Source: Xestospongia muta (lineage: Eukaryota > Porifera > Demospongiae > Haplosclerida > Petrosiidae). From it: 64,000 bases of DNA. Of this stretch, positions 48,100 to 61,373 are shown piece after piece. The position numbers were made by a program, and so were the translations under genes. Position 1 is the stretch's first letter. Every line of letters starts with the position of its first letter. Where the stretch lies: the NCBI GenBank assembly GCA_963693285.1, contig OY848920.1, positions 4,291,135-4,355,134 on the forward strand, written 5' to 3'. The notes beneath the pieces are model-generated. The model worked only from the letters and a program-made list of their open reading frames with translations. It made no database searches and had not been told where the DNA came from.

Positions 48100-51000
48100 T
48101 CACCTGACTTGTTAACAAGTGTCAGGTCAGACCTGACGTTTCTTCTAAAGTACCAATTCACAGATCTAAAAGATATAAAATTTATCATTAACTAATTTTA
48201 AAATGTATACATAATAAGAATTTTTGAGTAAAGTAAATTTAGCATCCACAAAAGAGGGTTCCTATAAACCAACCAAACATCACCTGTGTACAGACCAGTA
48301 CATGTAACAACTAATTACATGTAAACTTACTCACAATTAATCATATTCATTGTTAATTAATTATTTAAAAGTTAACATGATACATCTAGTGATATCTCCA
48401 TTGAGTGTCATCACAAGATGCATCATATTACAGTACAACAACTAATGATTATTAGTATTTTAATTATAGTAATTGAAGATTGGGCTAGGAGGGTCCACTT
48501 TACTGGACTATAAGTAGTATACACTAGGTATATATAGGTATATAGCTTAACTTATATACACAAAGGACAATGTCATCTAGACTGACCAGTCTTGTTTAGT
48601 CTAATATATCACACACACATTCTGAGGAAGATTTAAATAGTTGAAGCTATTCAATTAAGTACACATAGATATGACCTTATAAATTAGATTGCCTTTACAT
48701 TAGCCAATATATAACTAAGATGCATTGTCTTTTAATGTAGAAAAACTTAATTGCTTACACATTTTTCTTAGAATACCTAGTTTGTATCGGCCACAAAGGA
48801 ATATTAATGACTTTTCAATCTTCCAAATTTCATTTTAAACATACATGACATATTGAAGTTAACACATTATCTTAAACTTGATTAGGACTAAGTAATCCCT
48901 CTCATAACAAGCTTTTATTTTGTACAAGCAACCTTTTCCTCATAATATGTGTGATGTGGGAGACTAAGTCTTTATCCTTCACTTCAATAAACAATTCTTA
49001 AAAGGGGCGTGACCCATGCAATACACAAGATATACAAGATAAACTATCAATAGATTAATACCTTTTTATTACTTTCAAGTACAACTAGCACAACGAATTA
49101 ACTGGAACTATTTACAAATTGGAGCTTTTATTGAGTGAGTGAGTACAGCCTTTCTTCTGGTATTCAGCTAGATAGCGCGGTTATTGCATACACCAATACA
49201 TACCGGAAATAACTGTAATTCGTAAAATTGGAATAATAATTGAATATTAGGTGACCTGTCACACCGTAAGTGCACTGTTTTTGTCCTCCCCCAACAAATT
49301 ACACAACTCCCACATAATGTTTTTAACAAGATATCACTTTTTGTATAGTCAGTGTATATAGAGGAAGTTGTATGATTAGTTGTCATTCTAGAGTGCAGTA
49401 GTACATATACGCACGTTGTCTTATTTACTGTTAGTTTTGTTCTGAATCATGACTGACAGGGAGAACATACTTATTAATTATCCAATAACTAATGATCTAG
49501 TAACTCAAGCTCAGTTCTTGCTGTTAATAGATACAATCATATCTTCAAAATAGTCTATAGAGGGGAATCCTTGAAATTTAAAGATAAAGCAACTGAACAA
49601 CTCATTAAAAGATTCTAGAGAGAGGAGCTACTAGAGTTTTCAAAAAACAATTTAATTTAATAATAATAATAATATTGATGGTAACAAGTATCCTATTGAA
49701 TTATTATTTGAATTAAAATTTTGCTGGTGTTGACGATATTTACTAGTCTAACAAGGTATGGTAGTGCTAGCTCTTCAATCAGGTCCAGGATGTTATGGTC
49801 GGATGCACATACACAAATATAATTTTAAAGGTCATGATGTGAAGCATTACTTACTTATATAGCTTTGAAATATCTTTTAAAATTCTTTGAAAATACAAGT
49901 GTAGTGTACTTGTATATATTTTCTCTTATTGGCTATTAATATTATCATTGATGGTATTTTATATGGTTAACTCTCACTGCTCTCTTGGTGAGTGAATGTT
50001 CTAGTACTCTGTTAATTTGTTTGTATGTCTATTACTTGCCAATGCACTATAAATTGCTCTATCTCATCAACTACAAAGCTTATTAAAGCCCCAAATTTGA
50101 CAGGAAAATGGCATAGATTTAAAACTAAAAATTCGTATTAGCTATAAGGCAGCCAAAAACAGGCGTTGCTTGAAAAGTTGAAAACACCTTTATATAGAAA
50201 TTATACCCATGCTAGATACACATACCTGACAGTGACAAACATAAGACTTCCTGTTTCCTTACAAAGTTGCTGAGTATCTCTCCTATATGTTTGTTGATGA
50301 CCTACACTATGATGTTTCCTTATTATAGGCACTGAGAAGAATGAAATAACAGCCTTCAATAGTTGTAGTTGGGAATTATAATTTATGCTGTTTAAATAAT
50401 ACAAAGTTCAAAGTCAGACATCTCAACTGCTGGCTCCAGATATAATCCAAGTTCTGCTGTCTTTTCTTTAAGGATAGTAAACACTCTCTCTTTTTTGTTT
50501 CTTGTGTCTTCCTTGGTATAAGACAATAGATCTTTGTAAAATGTTTGCTAACATTTGTATATTGCATATATCATAAATATTGGTAAAAACATTCTGGACA
50601 TGGAAAAGTCAGAGGGTGCGATCATAAGAATGTTGAAGGTATTATGATAATAATAAAGAATCTCTAAAATGTGTACCAATGAAGGATATCCTGATGAATC
50701 TACTTCAATAGATACAATTGAGTTGTAAGTTCGCTAAGTTGTTTTATTAATAATTTCATTGCATTTTCAGTTATAATGTAGTTGCTCCTTTATTTAAATA
50801 TGCACAGAGTTAATTAATATTTATAAAGTATTATTTTTGCATTGTATCAGACCCCTACAAAGTGGCCAAAAAACAATAATTTATGCAAAGTGACATTTCT
50901 AGCGGAAATCCCTGATGCTCCTATCCTCTGAATACTAGTCATTGCTATTTCTGTTATATCGACATTATTGCTCCCTAAAAGTTCAACATATTTCATTTGT

Positions 51001-52070
51001 TGACCATTTAGTAACCCCTCATAATTTTGATAAGTATTATAATTTTTGTTTATTTTTTCTATTTAACCATATTTTTGATTTTTGATGATACTAATGTTCA
51101 AGAGAAGTCTAACTAGTCAATAACTTTAAAATTTTTCTCTGCTTGTTTGTGCCAATTCAAATACATATCATTTGTTCATATGTGGCTTTTGATAAATATG
51201 TAAATAGCAAAATATCGGCATACCATACATGAAAATATAATCTGATGTGTTGATTTGTCCTCAAGAGTTATATGGACAAGTCAACACATCAGATTCTCTT
51301 TCTGTCTTCTTAGTATATAGTTTGGACTATAAAACATACAATTAAATATTATTTCTGTCAGTAGAGATTTAATGTACATGTGAATATTTCAAGGAAATGT
51401 GAAAATGCCAAACCATTGTTTTTTTTTCTATTGTACAGGATATATTATTCTCAGAGATATTGCTATGTTAAAGTTTATTCACCTCCTTATGCATTATTAA
51501 AATTTGGTTGTGATCTATTCTACTCTATAAAAATCTGCTTGAGATATCATCTCCTCCTGTTAATAACAATATGACTTATAGCTTTTATCCTAACAATGAA
51601 CTGCTAAGACAGTTACAAAAGATGTTGCAATTTATAGATATTTTGAAGTCTTCATTCTCCAACTGCTCTCACGTCTTCCAAAAAACCCTTCAGTTTCCTC
51701 TGGCTACTACACATTGAGAGCTGTGAATAATTCCTCAATATCTGCTAAAAATTTTATATATGGATAATTTTGTCAAAAACGTAGCCTAAAAGGAATGGAC
51801 AAATTTTTAAGGTTTTGGTGGTGATGGAGAACTCTGAGACATAAATAGTTATTCATAACAACATATTAATTGGTCAATTAACAGATGATGCCATTGATCA
51901 ATGTAGCTAATGAGTTTGGTGGTAAAACAAAAATCCTATACATACTTTGATTACATAACAAACATAGTTTACTCAGTACCCCAATTGTCTACTTTGTAGC
52001 CCATTTATCTCAAAATATTAACACTTCCTTTCCTTCCACACTAAGTTACAAGTGGGATATATAGCAATCT
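48100..52070. other. Non-coding stretch, no gene recognised
   Basis: AT-rich sequence upstream (on the minus strand) of the GTPase gene's first identified exon, so the missing first exon and promoter may be here. A weak third copy of the 14.4/16.4 kb duplicate lies at about 48540-49100. A short frame starting ATGACTGACAGGGAGAAC at 49448 stops within about 105 bases. Near 51240-51295 a palindrome pairs AATCTGATGTGTTGATTTGTC with its complement, with ATATAA in the loop. Confidence 0.5.
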
Positions 52071-52074
52071 GTTT

Positions 52075-53395
52075 TTATCTTATTCTGGATGAGTTTCTGA
52101 CTATTATGTTTTCATTAGTAATTGTTGGAGAGAAGTGAGCACCCTCCAGGTGTGATTTTTGCTCAACTGCATCAGTATCCACATGTTCTGCATTAGTATC
52201 TTGATGTTCTGTATTAGTATCTTGATGCTCTGTATTAGTAACTGGATGTTTGTTAGTAACATCAGCAGGACTTGTAATTGGTGTTATCTGGTGAGAATGT
52301 GTCAATGGATATTCAACAACTATAGGATCAGGTAGGTCAGCATCGGTTCCTAATTAAGACAGGTATGGTATCAATTGATCCAAGTGGTATCAGTTGATCC
52401 AAATCTGTATGAACTGTTTAACTGTTTTGCATGAATAATATTAGGCCACTGGTGTCTATTTAGAAACTCTCTTAAAACACCTACATAAACCTCTCCCTCC
52501 TGAAAAGATTTAACTATTGCATGTCTATCAAATCAATTATTTGTTATTCTTGCTTCTGATTGACTCAGTTAAATTAGGATGGAGTAGATCAAATCAAGAA
52601 TGGAGAGGCCTTCCAAACATCATTTCAACTGGATATTGGCCTGTTATTGCTTTAAATGTCAGCACAGCCCTACCATTCATGGCTAGATGATAAGAAAGAC
52701 CTCTCTTGTCCTGTATTCCTTTTTCCTATATCAAACCTCTTATATACTGACAAATGTGGAACCATTGCCAGTCAAGAATGTTTGTTGTAAACTTCGAATT
52801 CAATAGTTGACTCCAATGTTGTTGAAGTCATAATGTGGACTTCATCCACTTGGACTGAGGATATTGGAATAATCAGGTACATCTTTCCTAAGAAAGGATC
52901 AGCAAATCGAAATGAATACGAGAGCATGGTTCTATTGGACCTGGCCAAAGATGTAAGAGTGATGGCTGTGGAATGTTCCTATTCATCTGACAAGATTCAT
53001 ATATTTTCACCTTTCTTTTGATATTAGAACCATGTGTGGACACCAAAAATAGCTTCTTGCCAAAACCAAGGCGTTCGTTCTAGAAGCACCTGATGACTCT
53101 GATGCAGATCATTTAAAAAGATATCTTTACCCTGTTGAGGAATACAACACGTGATCCCCACAAAAGGCAACCATCTTGTACAGACAACTCAGTTACTATC
53201 AGCTGTTCCATAGCTAACGATATTTCAAATGCCTATTTTGAAATCAAGGCTTCCCAGGAGACAATGTTGGATTCAAACATCATTAATTCCACAAATCAGT
53301 CTTTCTCGTAACATGTCATCAATACTGTCATAAACGTCACGGAATTCGGTAAGCTGTCTCAGAGCGGCTACAAAATAGATATAAATTTTCCTGGT
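52075..53395 (-). mobile_element. Ty3/gypsy retrotransposon remnant, internally deleted
   Basis: The minus strand starts in the gag/protease border region (RERLICGINDVRIQ, LLGSLDFK), then jumps to the region before integrase (PQQGKDIFLNDLHQSH). It continues through RIHFDLL, a decayed integrase core and VEMMFGRPLHS to a linker rich in TNTEHQD repeats, ending SSRIR. The order fits the K02A2.6-like group, with RT and RNase H deleted. Stops and shifts are frequent, and no LTR was identified. Confidence 0.75.
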
Positions 53396-54429
53396 TGATG
53401 ATAACATGAATTAAATTTAAAACAAATGAACTATTTGTGGGTGGAGGTAATTGTAGCTAATTTCAAGAAATTGTTGCAATTCATTGATAGATGGATGATT
53501 TGGAATAATAGCTTCTTCAATTTTACTGAAGGCTGTATATGAAATATCCTTCTTTTTGTCTCAAACACATTTTAAGGTCCTCATGAAGCGTAACATAAAT
53601 TAAAACTAAACTGTTCTAACAATAATACTAACTTTTTTTATAGATGATCTGCTGATGATAAATACTGTTGATTCAGCAGTCAATAGTGTACCTATTTTTG
53701 GAGTTCATAATATAATAATAAATTAAAAATACTACTACCTTCTTCTTTGACTCCAAAATACTATATGGATGAGGGACATCCCAAAACACTTTTGCTAAAA
53801 TATCATGCACATTGTAACAACAAAGTCTTATAAATGTTGCATACTTACCAGTCATGGCCTTAACACATGGTCATTGCTTTAAATTTTAACAGTACGGTTG
53901 CAAACACTTTAAACCTTGTGATAGTTGGTATGTACAGCATGACATACTGCTTTTAACAGGAGAAATATTACCATACCTCAGCACAGACTTCAAAATGAAT
54001 CTCAAAATATTTTAAGTCATCCCTGAAATCTTTAGATAGAGAAAATGGGCAATAATAGCTGGGCAGTGAAGAAACTGAGAGAGAGTGCTATAGTGACAAA
54101 ATAAAATGTGACTAGGATGATCCTCACAGATGTTATAATCTTTTATTATTATGTCATTCTCTAGAATCCAATGTTGTCATCTGAGAAAGTTTGAGCTAGA
54201 TGAAGATACATTAGTTAGTACAAATTAAAACACTGGTATCTTAACATATGTGTTCCAAACTGTGTCTGATAAATATTTCCCTTTTTCAAACTTGGACAAC
54301 ACAGTAGCTACTATTTGGAACTTTTTGTGATCTGAGAATACTATAATATGTATAGCAGAAAATATAGTGACATCCATTATGATTTGTGACTAGTATAAGT
54401 ATATACAGTATTTATCATTTATATTATAG
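53396..54429. other. Intergenic, nothing recognised
   Basis: No supported exon on either strand. If 5' exons of the OSCP relic survive, this is where they would be; no mitochondrial presequence-like frame was seen. Confidence 0.5.
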
Positions 54430-55271
54430 GCTCTTATGCATGTGTATGGATTAGAAAGAAGATATGCTCATGATTTGTTTTTAGTTGCTAGTAAGAAATG
54501 GCATTAGAGAAAATGAAAGAGAAACTAAAAGACTTTCAGGTAATTAATGGTCATTAACATAACTACTATTATAACTGCTTATCTATAATTAATAGTGAAG
54601 TACATATAAAGTATATATTTACATGTACTGGTTTATCTAATTGTTAATTTAAAATAATAGTTTTTTTTATAGAAACTAATGAAAGTTTTACCAAGTCTCT
54701 CTGGTTTTATTAAAATAACCCTACCATCAGAAAACAACAGAAACAAAGTAAGTAATAAAGATAAGTATTCTTTTAACACTTATTTGTCTGTAGCTGCTCT
54801 TAATGATGTTGTAAAAGAGAAGCAGTATTCTGGTCTTACTATAATTATGAAGAGCCTCTTTGGTAAGTCCTTAATCCACAGAGACATATTATCTGTTATT
54901 GTTGTCTTAATGATTTTACAGGTGCATGAAGTCAAAATAATCATTTAACCAATATGTCTGGAGTGATCAAAGCAATATTGAGTGTTTATAGAGGAGAAGC
55001 CAACAGTCTTGTCACTACTGCTAAGGTATAATAATATTCATTATTAGGTACATATAGTTATATGTGATTTTTCACTTCATGAAGTCAGTGAGTGATAAAA
55101 ACAATAACAATTGTATAATCATGTGTTTAATATTTTTCTCTTTCTCTCTCTTCCTTTTCCTAGACTGATCATGCTCTCGTTGGGGATATTGGTAATAAAT
55201 GTATTGACATGTTCATGGATATAAAGATGGAGAAAATACTTCAGTCGATGGAGCAAGGGTCATTTAGATAA
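54430..55271 (+). pseudogene. ATP5PO: ATP synthase OSCP subunit relic
   Basis: Exons are 54430-54539, 54673-54747, 54794-54862, 54922-55025 and 55164-55271, all with GT-AG borders. The reading follows OSCP, the stalk subunit linking F1 to the peripheral arm of mitochondrial ATP synthase: HVYGLERRYAHDLFLVASKK (usual YG-x-x-GRYA-x-ALY), MKVLPSLSGFIK, NNHLTNMSGVIKAILSVYRG then EANSLVTTAK, and VGDIGNKCIDMFMDIKMEKI (usual IG-x-K-Y-x-DMS). Lesions are one missing base near 54501, a TGA at 54927-54929, and shortening before VGDIGNK. The presequence exons are missing. Because introns are kept, this is a duplicated gene copy and not a processed one; a functional copy must exist elsewhere. Confidence 0.82.
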
Positions 55272-55514
55272 TAAACTATTTTATTAGATTATTGGCATAT
55301 ATTTTTAAGTTATAATATACAAGACAATTGCAATTAAACCTGTCTAGTGGTTATTTTTTCATTGAAGTATACACTCCTCCCTGGTACCCTCCTATTTTTA
55401 AAAATATTCAAAAAAATCGAATGCAGCAAGTAGGGAAGTTACATCATAATATTTGTATCATGTAACAAATGTTTCAAACTATAATATAATAACACTCCAT
55501 ATAAGGTAGTTTAG

Positions 55515-55830
55515 TTAGCTAATTATTGACATCTGGGGAGCCCTATATTTGTCACGTATTTCATTAGCTTTTGCTAAGTTACCAACAACATTTCCCTCAA
55601 TAGCAGATATCACTGTCTCCCAAGTAACAGGTGATGGCCAAGTAGTCAACCAGGTGTGGATTATGTGAATGAGATTAACTTTATTTCCTTCCTGACTGGA
55701 TTGTAAACCACTAAAAACATTTAGAAAACTCTTAACACCAAACCAATGACAAACCACAGCTAATCAATATCAGCTAACATTTCAAGTATATTGTGTTCAT
55801 CAGGGGCAGTGTTTAAAATATCTTGAGTAC
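55515..55830 (-). pseudogene. Death-domain exon relic
   Basis: The acceptor at 55831 is followed by TQDILNTAPDEHNILEMLAD, a TAG where Asp or His is expected before LW, then a frameshift, then GLQSSQ and WLTTWPSPVTWETVISAIEG with a terminal NEIRDKY. The second half is very close to the DD at 12.4 kb (PSPVTWETVITAIEG). No donor follows; the frame ends at 55515. Confidence 0.75.
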
Positions 55831-55835
55831 CTGCA

Positions 55836-56450
55836 TAAAAACAAATACATAAAAATACATTTGGAAATGTCAATACATGAAAAAGGAAGAAATCAGGTGA
55901 TAATGTAATAATTAACACTGAGAGTTCGTAGGTTAGGATTTATTTATAGCAGAATGAGCTCATTGATATCCTAACTGATGATATGTGATATGCTAAGCAG
56001 TAGAAGAACGACATGGACATAAGTCAAGATCACCTTTTGAGTCTAGTGCCTTTATGAAAAACCTTTGACATTGTTGAAACCAGACGTATTTCCAATGTAA
56101 GATTCATGGAGAAACAACTAGTTCTTAGAAGATAAAAATCAACTTTATGCTCAGGTAAACAGCTAGGATGTAACAGTATCTAGTCAACATTTGTATTATT
56201 TATAAACCTAAAGAAATCTGACGTTTTAAATTCAGGGAGATATGAGGTGGAAGAGACAGAGCTGCTACCTGGTATCATTGGAGATACACCCAGTGATAGG
56301 AGATCTCTCAATACATTAGTGTTGTAATTGTTTAACAATAACTAAAACAAAACTATTTTTGTAATGGCCAAATCATTATTATTAACAATAACAAACTATA
56401 ACTAAAATTAACCAGCCATTGATTTACAATTAATAACAAAAACTAAAATA
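55836..56450. other. Intergenic, nothing recognised
   Basis: AT-rich, with runs of AACAATAACTAAAA-type low complexity at about 56330-56460 that resume beyond the transposon at about 57720-57860. The similar A/C-rich flanks are compatible with insertion of the element into a simple-sequence region. Confidence 0.5.
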
Positions 56451-56452
56451 AA

Positions 56453-57335
56453 AAATGTACTAAAGTGCTCAACCTCGCTGCCGTGCCCAGTGTAAATCTA
56501 TACTGCAGAGTGCATGTAACATGTACATTTAAGATTGGACAAGGTGTGATCAAATTATTGATAGGATCACGTGATGTACGTTACAAACTGTTGTTTGATG
56601 ACTCAGCATTTCTCGTTAATCAAAGGGAAAAAAGCTTTGTCATTTACTGGATACATTGTACTCTGATTGACATGTCTGTGAAGCTGTAACTGAGTAAGTA
56701 ATAGTATCATTTAATTTCCAAGCAAGATTAAGTGCTAGATTCGTGATGAATGTTTCTCTGAGCCTTTACATGACGCTTTAAAATGTTTCAATATTTCATA
56801 TACAAAATTTATTGTAACTTGAAAACGAAGCGTTCTTTGGAAACGTCCCGTGGTACAAACATAAATCAATATATCATCTATTAATAGCAGTTTTTCAGTG
56901 CTTTGAGACATTTCCTGAATGCGTTACTTCGCTCCAAGTCTACATAACACTTTTCAAAACGTTTCTAACGATTGCTTCGACCAACGGCCTTCTGTCTTGC
57001 TGATTCGTATTCCTCTGAGATTGTTTACAACATACTAAAAAATCTCCACGTTAAGCTTTTTTACTTTTCGAGAAACGGCACTTGACCTCTGCAGCCTGAA
57101 AATTCTTTACAAGTTTTAAGCTTCTGTTTTCCTTGACGATGTTCTTCATACTACTGTTGTAAAGTCCACACGTTTTTCTATTCGTTGCTAAACGTTGGTA
57201 GCTGCTAACGCTTCGGTTGCCAAGTTATAGCAGTTCAAAGAAGCCAACCCCGGTAACAGACACACACACACACACACACTGACAGACTACAATTAGTACA
57301 GTACCCTCGCTATGCGCCCACGCACAGCGAGGTTA
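56453..57335 (+). mobile_element. TIR element with AACCTCGCTG ends, copy 2 (longest)
   Basis: It begins with a degenerate copy of the small palindrome (GTACTAAAGTGC), then AACCTCGCTG. It ends GCACAGCGAGGTT, so the terminal inverted repeat is AACCTCGCTG. Shared internal landmarks are CGAAGCGTTCTTTGGAAACG, TGCGTTACTTCGCTCCAAGT, TTCGACCAACGGCCTTCTGT and GACCTCTGCAGCCTGAAAAT. It is GC-richer than its surroundings. The frames inside are not conserved between copies. Confidence 0.85.
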
Positions 57336-57899
57336 ATTACACAGAAGTAATTGTGAATTTTAGCCATTTCACACAATCAGATCAGTTAACCATTCAAATA
57401 TGTAAACAGTTAAACAAAATCTAAAAGAATAATCAATTAACACAATGATCAAGCTGAATGGTCAAAAGAAAGTTGTGAGACAGACTGTCTGATTGTCCTA
57501 CAAGAGGCTTTTGGAAAGCAAAGAGAGTGTCTAATAACTGAATAGCTTCAGTAGAATAATGGCTTACAAACTAGGACTTTTTTATTGCTAGAAATGCATG
57601 TATTGGAAAAAGAAATCAGCTAAGTGGCAATAACTTTGAAAGAGAAGTATTAATCAAAAATAACAAAGATCCTTGCATATTATTTAGCATGTAGTAAATT
57701 TATTATCTTCTTTGGTTTATTGATTTATAATAACAATAACTGAAAATCTATTACTATAACTAAAACTAAAATTCTTGGAGTTTTTGTCAACAATTAATAA
57801 CTAAAACAATAATTATTACAAATGGTTTACAATAACCATAACAACTAAAATACAAATCCATTACTTTTACAACACTACAATACATCTGTATTTCTTTTA

Positions 57900-58560
57900 A
57901 GAACAGCTCTGTGTATTACTGTGTATCCAAAGACCAAAGTCATCAGGCATAGTAGGATCACCACATTTCAATAAAATCTATGATATTACTCTTTAATTTT
58001 TGTTGCTATAATTTAGTGCATACATTAAGGTTATTTCTCCATCTCTGTTTCGATGACGAATATTAGCACCAGTATTCACGAGTAAGGTAAGGATATCACA
58101 TTCAATGGCTGCTATGATAGGTGGTTTATGACAGCAATCATTCTGTTCAATATCAGCTCCTACTTCTAAGAGTAATGTCACAACATCAACTGAGCCTTTT
58201 CTGATTGTAGCATGTAAAAGTGAGTTTTCATAATGGGCTTTAGATGACTGAATATAGCAGTGATAAATTCAGATAAAGAACCAGCTTATTGGTATCAATA
58301 TGTTTAATGTAATTATGAAAGAAGTGTTTAATGACTCTTGTTATCCCCTGATGACGAGTTTCATGTAATACCAATATCAAACCACTATCAAATGTATTAT
58401 GACCAATAAATAGATGACTGTCACTTAAATGATTTTGGAGTATTTGTAGAAAGTCTTTTTGAGAAACAAGTGAACGCCAGTGGTTTGTTTCTTTAGAAGA
58501 AAGCCTCCATTCTGATAGATGATGTGAATGAAATAAAAAGAGATTTGTGTAGATACAAAA
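57900..58560 (-). pseudogene. Ankyrin-repeat protein fragment, broken
   Basis: The minus strand reads SEWRLSSKETNHWRSLVSQK and a helical stretch (LHETRHQGITRVIKHFFHNY), then after a frameshift three ankyrin-type repeats: NSLLHATIRKGSVDVVTLLL, EVGADIEQNDCCHKPPIIAA, then NTGANIRHRNRDGEITLMYA, and a decayed fourth (ILLKCGDPT). The usual G-A/T-P-L-x-x-A and V-V-x-L-L-L-x-x-G-A positions are clear. A stop follows at 57993 and further repeat sequence lies behind it. No start, partner domain or promoter was recognised. Confidence 0.7.
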
Positions 58561-58569
58561 TGTCATACA

Positions 58570-60095
58570 GTAATATTTGTGCTTCTAATAGTTTGGGTTT
58601 TGCATAGGATGCTATTATTGGCTATGTTTAAAGAATTAAAGTTGTCTACTCTTTTTTCATATGCTGCTGACTAAATTTTCATAATAAAAAATCTATAGTT
58701 ATTTAAGTAAAATGTCCAGTAATTTGTATTGTGAATGTGTGGTATAGGCTAAGTATTTTACTTTTGGATGCATGGAGACTTGTCTTGTAATTTAACTAAA
58801 AATAACAAAAATGCCATTTTAAATAAGCAACTTGATTTGATGTGTCCTGTAGTCCAGTTGACCAATTGTAGACACCCAGTTCATTGTAAATTAAATACAA
58901 ACTTGCAATTGAACTGTTTTCATAATTCAATAGATTAATTGTGAGTAGACTAAAGTAGGAGACCTTGTTACATTTGAACTGTTACAGTAAGTCAGTAACA
59001 TTAGTGAAAGAATGAACTATCCCATTCTCTCATTTTCTCTCTATCTCCTTCCTCCTCCATGCCACAGACATTATATTATGATACTATTAGTTTGTAAAGC
59101 ATGAAACTATGACTATTATAGATATATAATAATTATAAGGGTAGAATCAAAGTATAGATTTTCAAAGAGCAAGTATGCAAGTCTTACATACTTGATCTTT
59201 GAAATCAATACTAAAAATCAACAAATCTTTAACAATGTATGCTGTATATATGTTGTTAAAATGTAGTTATATAAATATATAATTATATTAAATTGACTAG
59301 TTGTTATTTAAATCAAGTTATTAAATTATGTGTTATGTATATTTCACTACACACAAGCCTCTCCCTAGGAACAAAGGTATTAAAATGTCTTAATATCAAC
59401 AGCCACCAGCTATTGTCTGAAGCTAGAATATGTCATCTCTTACTACATCAACTATGATGTCAATCTACCTGGTACCCTTCCACATGATAATTCTTGAAGT
59501 AAAGAAGATCATATCTTTAACAACAAACATTGAAAAATACAAAATATTGTTACAGTGTATAAACAGGTTGTAGTATAACAAGGATGTGTTTCTTGTCAGC
59601 CTTACAATCAAATTTGTACCATTTGTTGCCAATATCAGTGAATAATTGAAGTAATTATGTTCATTGAGAGCCTTCTGAAATACTTGAGAAGCATCTGCAA
59701 AATACAAAGGGAAATACAATAACACCTGTTCACTGTAATACATATATACACTTTAGTAACTACCTTCAAATGTATTGATAAGTTAGGCAAGAGAAAATTA
59801 TCCTGAATCAATGAAATAATACTGTTCACAAAAGCACTCTTAAATTTTGAGGCACTATTGTTGCCCACATTGTCTTTTGACCTGAGCTAAGCACAGCATA
59901 TATAGCTATGTAACAGTAAACTGATGATGTACATGTGCACAGATTTGATTTGCTACAGACTTCCATAGCTAAAATAGTACTAATGTAAAGCTTTATAGTA
60001 ATAGTGATAAAATGGTTCACTTGAGCTTATGTAGATGTCCTCGAATTAAATTTAGATAAGACATGTAGCTTTGATAACAGAAGCTAGTCATAGTA
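58570..60095. other. Intergenic, no supported gene
   Basis: Several short open frames exist on the minus strand at 59465-60020, but none joins in phase and none resembles a known family. The rest is AT-rich sequence without visible repeats. Confidence 0.5.
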
Positions 60096-60098
60096 ATT

Positions 60099-60940
60099 AG
60101 CCTCGCTGTGCGTGGGCGCAAAGCGAGGGTATTGTAGTCTATTTGTGTGTATGTGTGTGTCTGCACTGCCTGTTACCTTTGAACTACTATAACTTGGCAA
60201 CCGAAGCGTTAGCAGCTACCAACGTTTAGCAACAAATAGATAAACATGTGGACTTTACAACAGTAGTGTCAAGAACATCGTCAAGAAAAACAGAAGCTTA
60301 AAACTCGCAAAAGAATTTTCAGGCTGCAGAGGTCAAGTGCCGTTTCTCGAAAAGTAAAAAACTTAACGTGGAGATTTTTTAATATGTTGTAAACAATCTC
60401 AGAAGAATACGGATCAGCAAGATAGAAGGCCGTTGGTCGAAGTAACCGTTAGAAAAGTTCTGAAAAATGTTTTTTGGACTTGGAGCGAAGTAACGCATTC
60501 AGGAAACGTCTCCAAGCATTGAAAAGACTGCTACTAATAGATAATATATTGATTTATATTTGTACTACGGGACGTTTCCAAAGAACGTTTCATCTTCAAC
60601 TTACAATAAATTTTGTATATGAAATATTGATACATTTTAAAGGATCATGTAAAGACTCAGAGAAACTTTTCATCACGAAATTAGCACTTAATCTTGCTTG
60701 GCAATTGAATGATACTATCACTTACTCAGTTACTGCTTCACAGACATGGCAAAGCTAGAAATCAAGCAACTATTAATGAGCATATACAGAATGACAAAGT
60801 TTACCATTTTATAACCACACCTTCTGGAATGTTAATAAATTTTCTTGCAATAACAACATCATAAGCTGGGCCTAAGCTGGCATAGGATTTATAAATAACT
60901 TAAAAACTGCAGCGAGGTTCGGCACTTTAGTGCCTTTCAT
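60099..60940 (-). mobile_element. TIR element with AACCTCGCTG ends, copy 3
   Basis: Reverse orientation relative to copies 1 and 2: it starts AGCCTCGCTGTGCGTGG on the plus strand and ends CAGCGAGGTT, followed by the palindrome GGCACTTTAGTGCC. Like copy 1 it retains the TTATTTATAAAT and CAGCTTA-type segment next to that end, which copy 2 lacks, so copies 1 and 3 may be closer relatives. The 94-codon open frame inside is not shared with the other copies. Confidence 0.85.
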
Positions 60941-61373
60941 TATTTATTGAATGATATACATTTGTACCTCTAATATCAAATTTAATAGATTTACTATATA
61001 TATATATATACATGAGCCAAATTGTTAGTGCTTTCTACTGTGGTACAATGTAAATGATAGACAATACATTCAGGTTTATATGTTAGTTACCTTTCAAAGA
61101 TACATGTAGCTATGATACATATGATGTATATATAATTATAATGAAGTAAATGAGACTACAAGGTGTCTAATATTAGGACTTGTATTATGTAAACATTACA
61201 TTCAGCCTAGCCTGTTATTTAGGCAGATGGATCACAATTGTACTTTTAAGTACATGTAAAGCTGACTACACTACACACACTTTTATAAAAACACTGTTGT
61301 TGTTTATTCCTTTAATTTGAAATTAACTTCCTGTATGTAGGAGTGTCTCTAAATCTGATTAATAATTTACAGT

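Noticed and set aside
49448..49640. Plus-strand frame starting MTDRENILINY
   Set aside because: It is stopped after about 34 codons; later pieces lie in another frame and resemble nothing recognised.
49785..49815. Second 2A-like NPGP on the minus strand, from AGGTCCAGGATGTT
   Set aside because: In the frame giving PGP the preceding residue is His and a stop lies just before and after; it does not match the 2A consensus.
50201..50567. Minus-strand frames with KKRECLLSLKKRQQNLDYI
   Set aside because: Too short, no splice partner and no family resemblance that I could justify.
59465..60020. Two-exon candidate on the minus strand (DNFLLPNLSIHLK, then DASQVFQKALNEHNYF)
   Set aside because: The donor leaves in phase 0 while the next piece needs phase 1, and no family was recognised.
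60474..60758. 94-codon open frame on the plus strand
   Set aside because: It lies within transposon copy 3 and is not preserved in copies 1 and 2.
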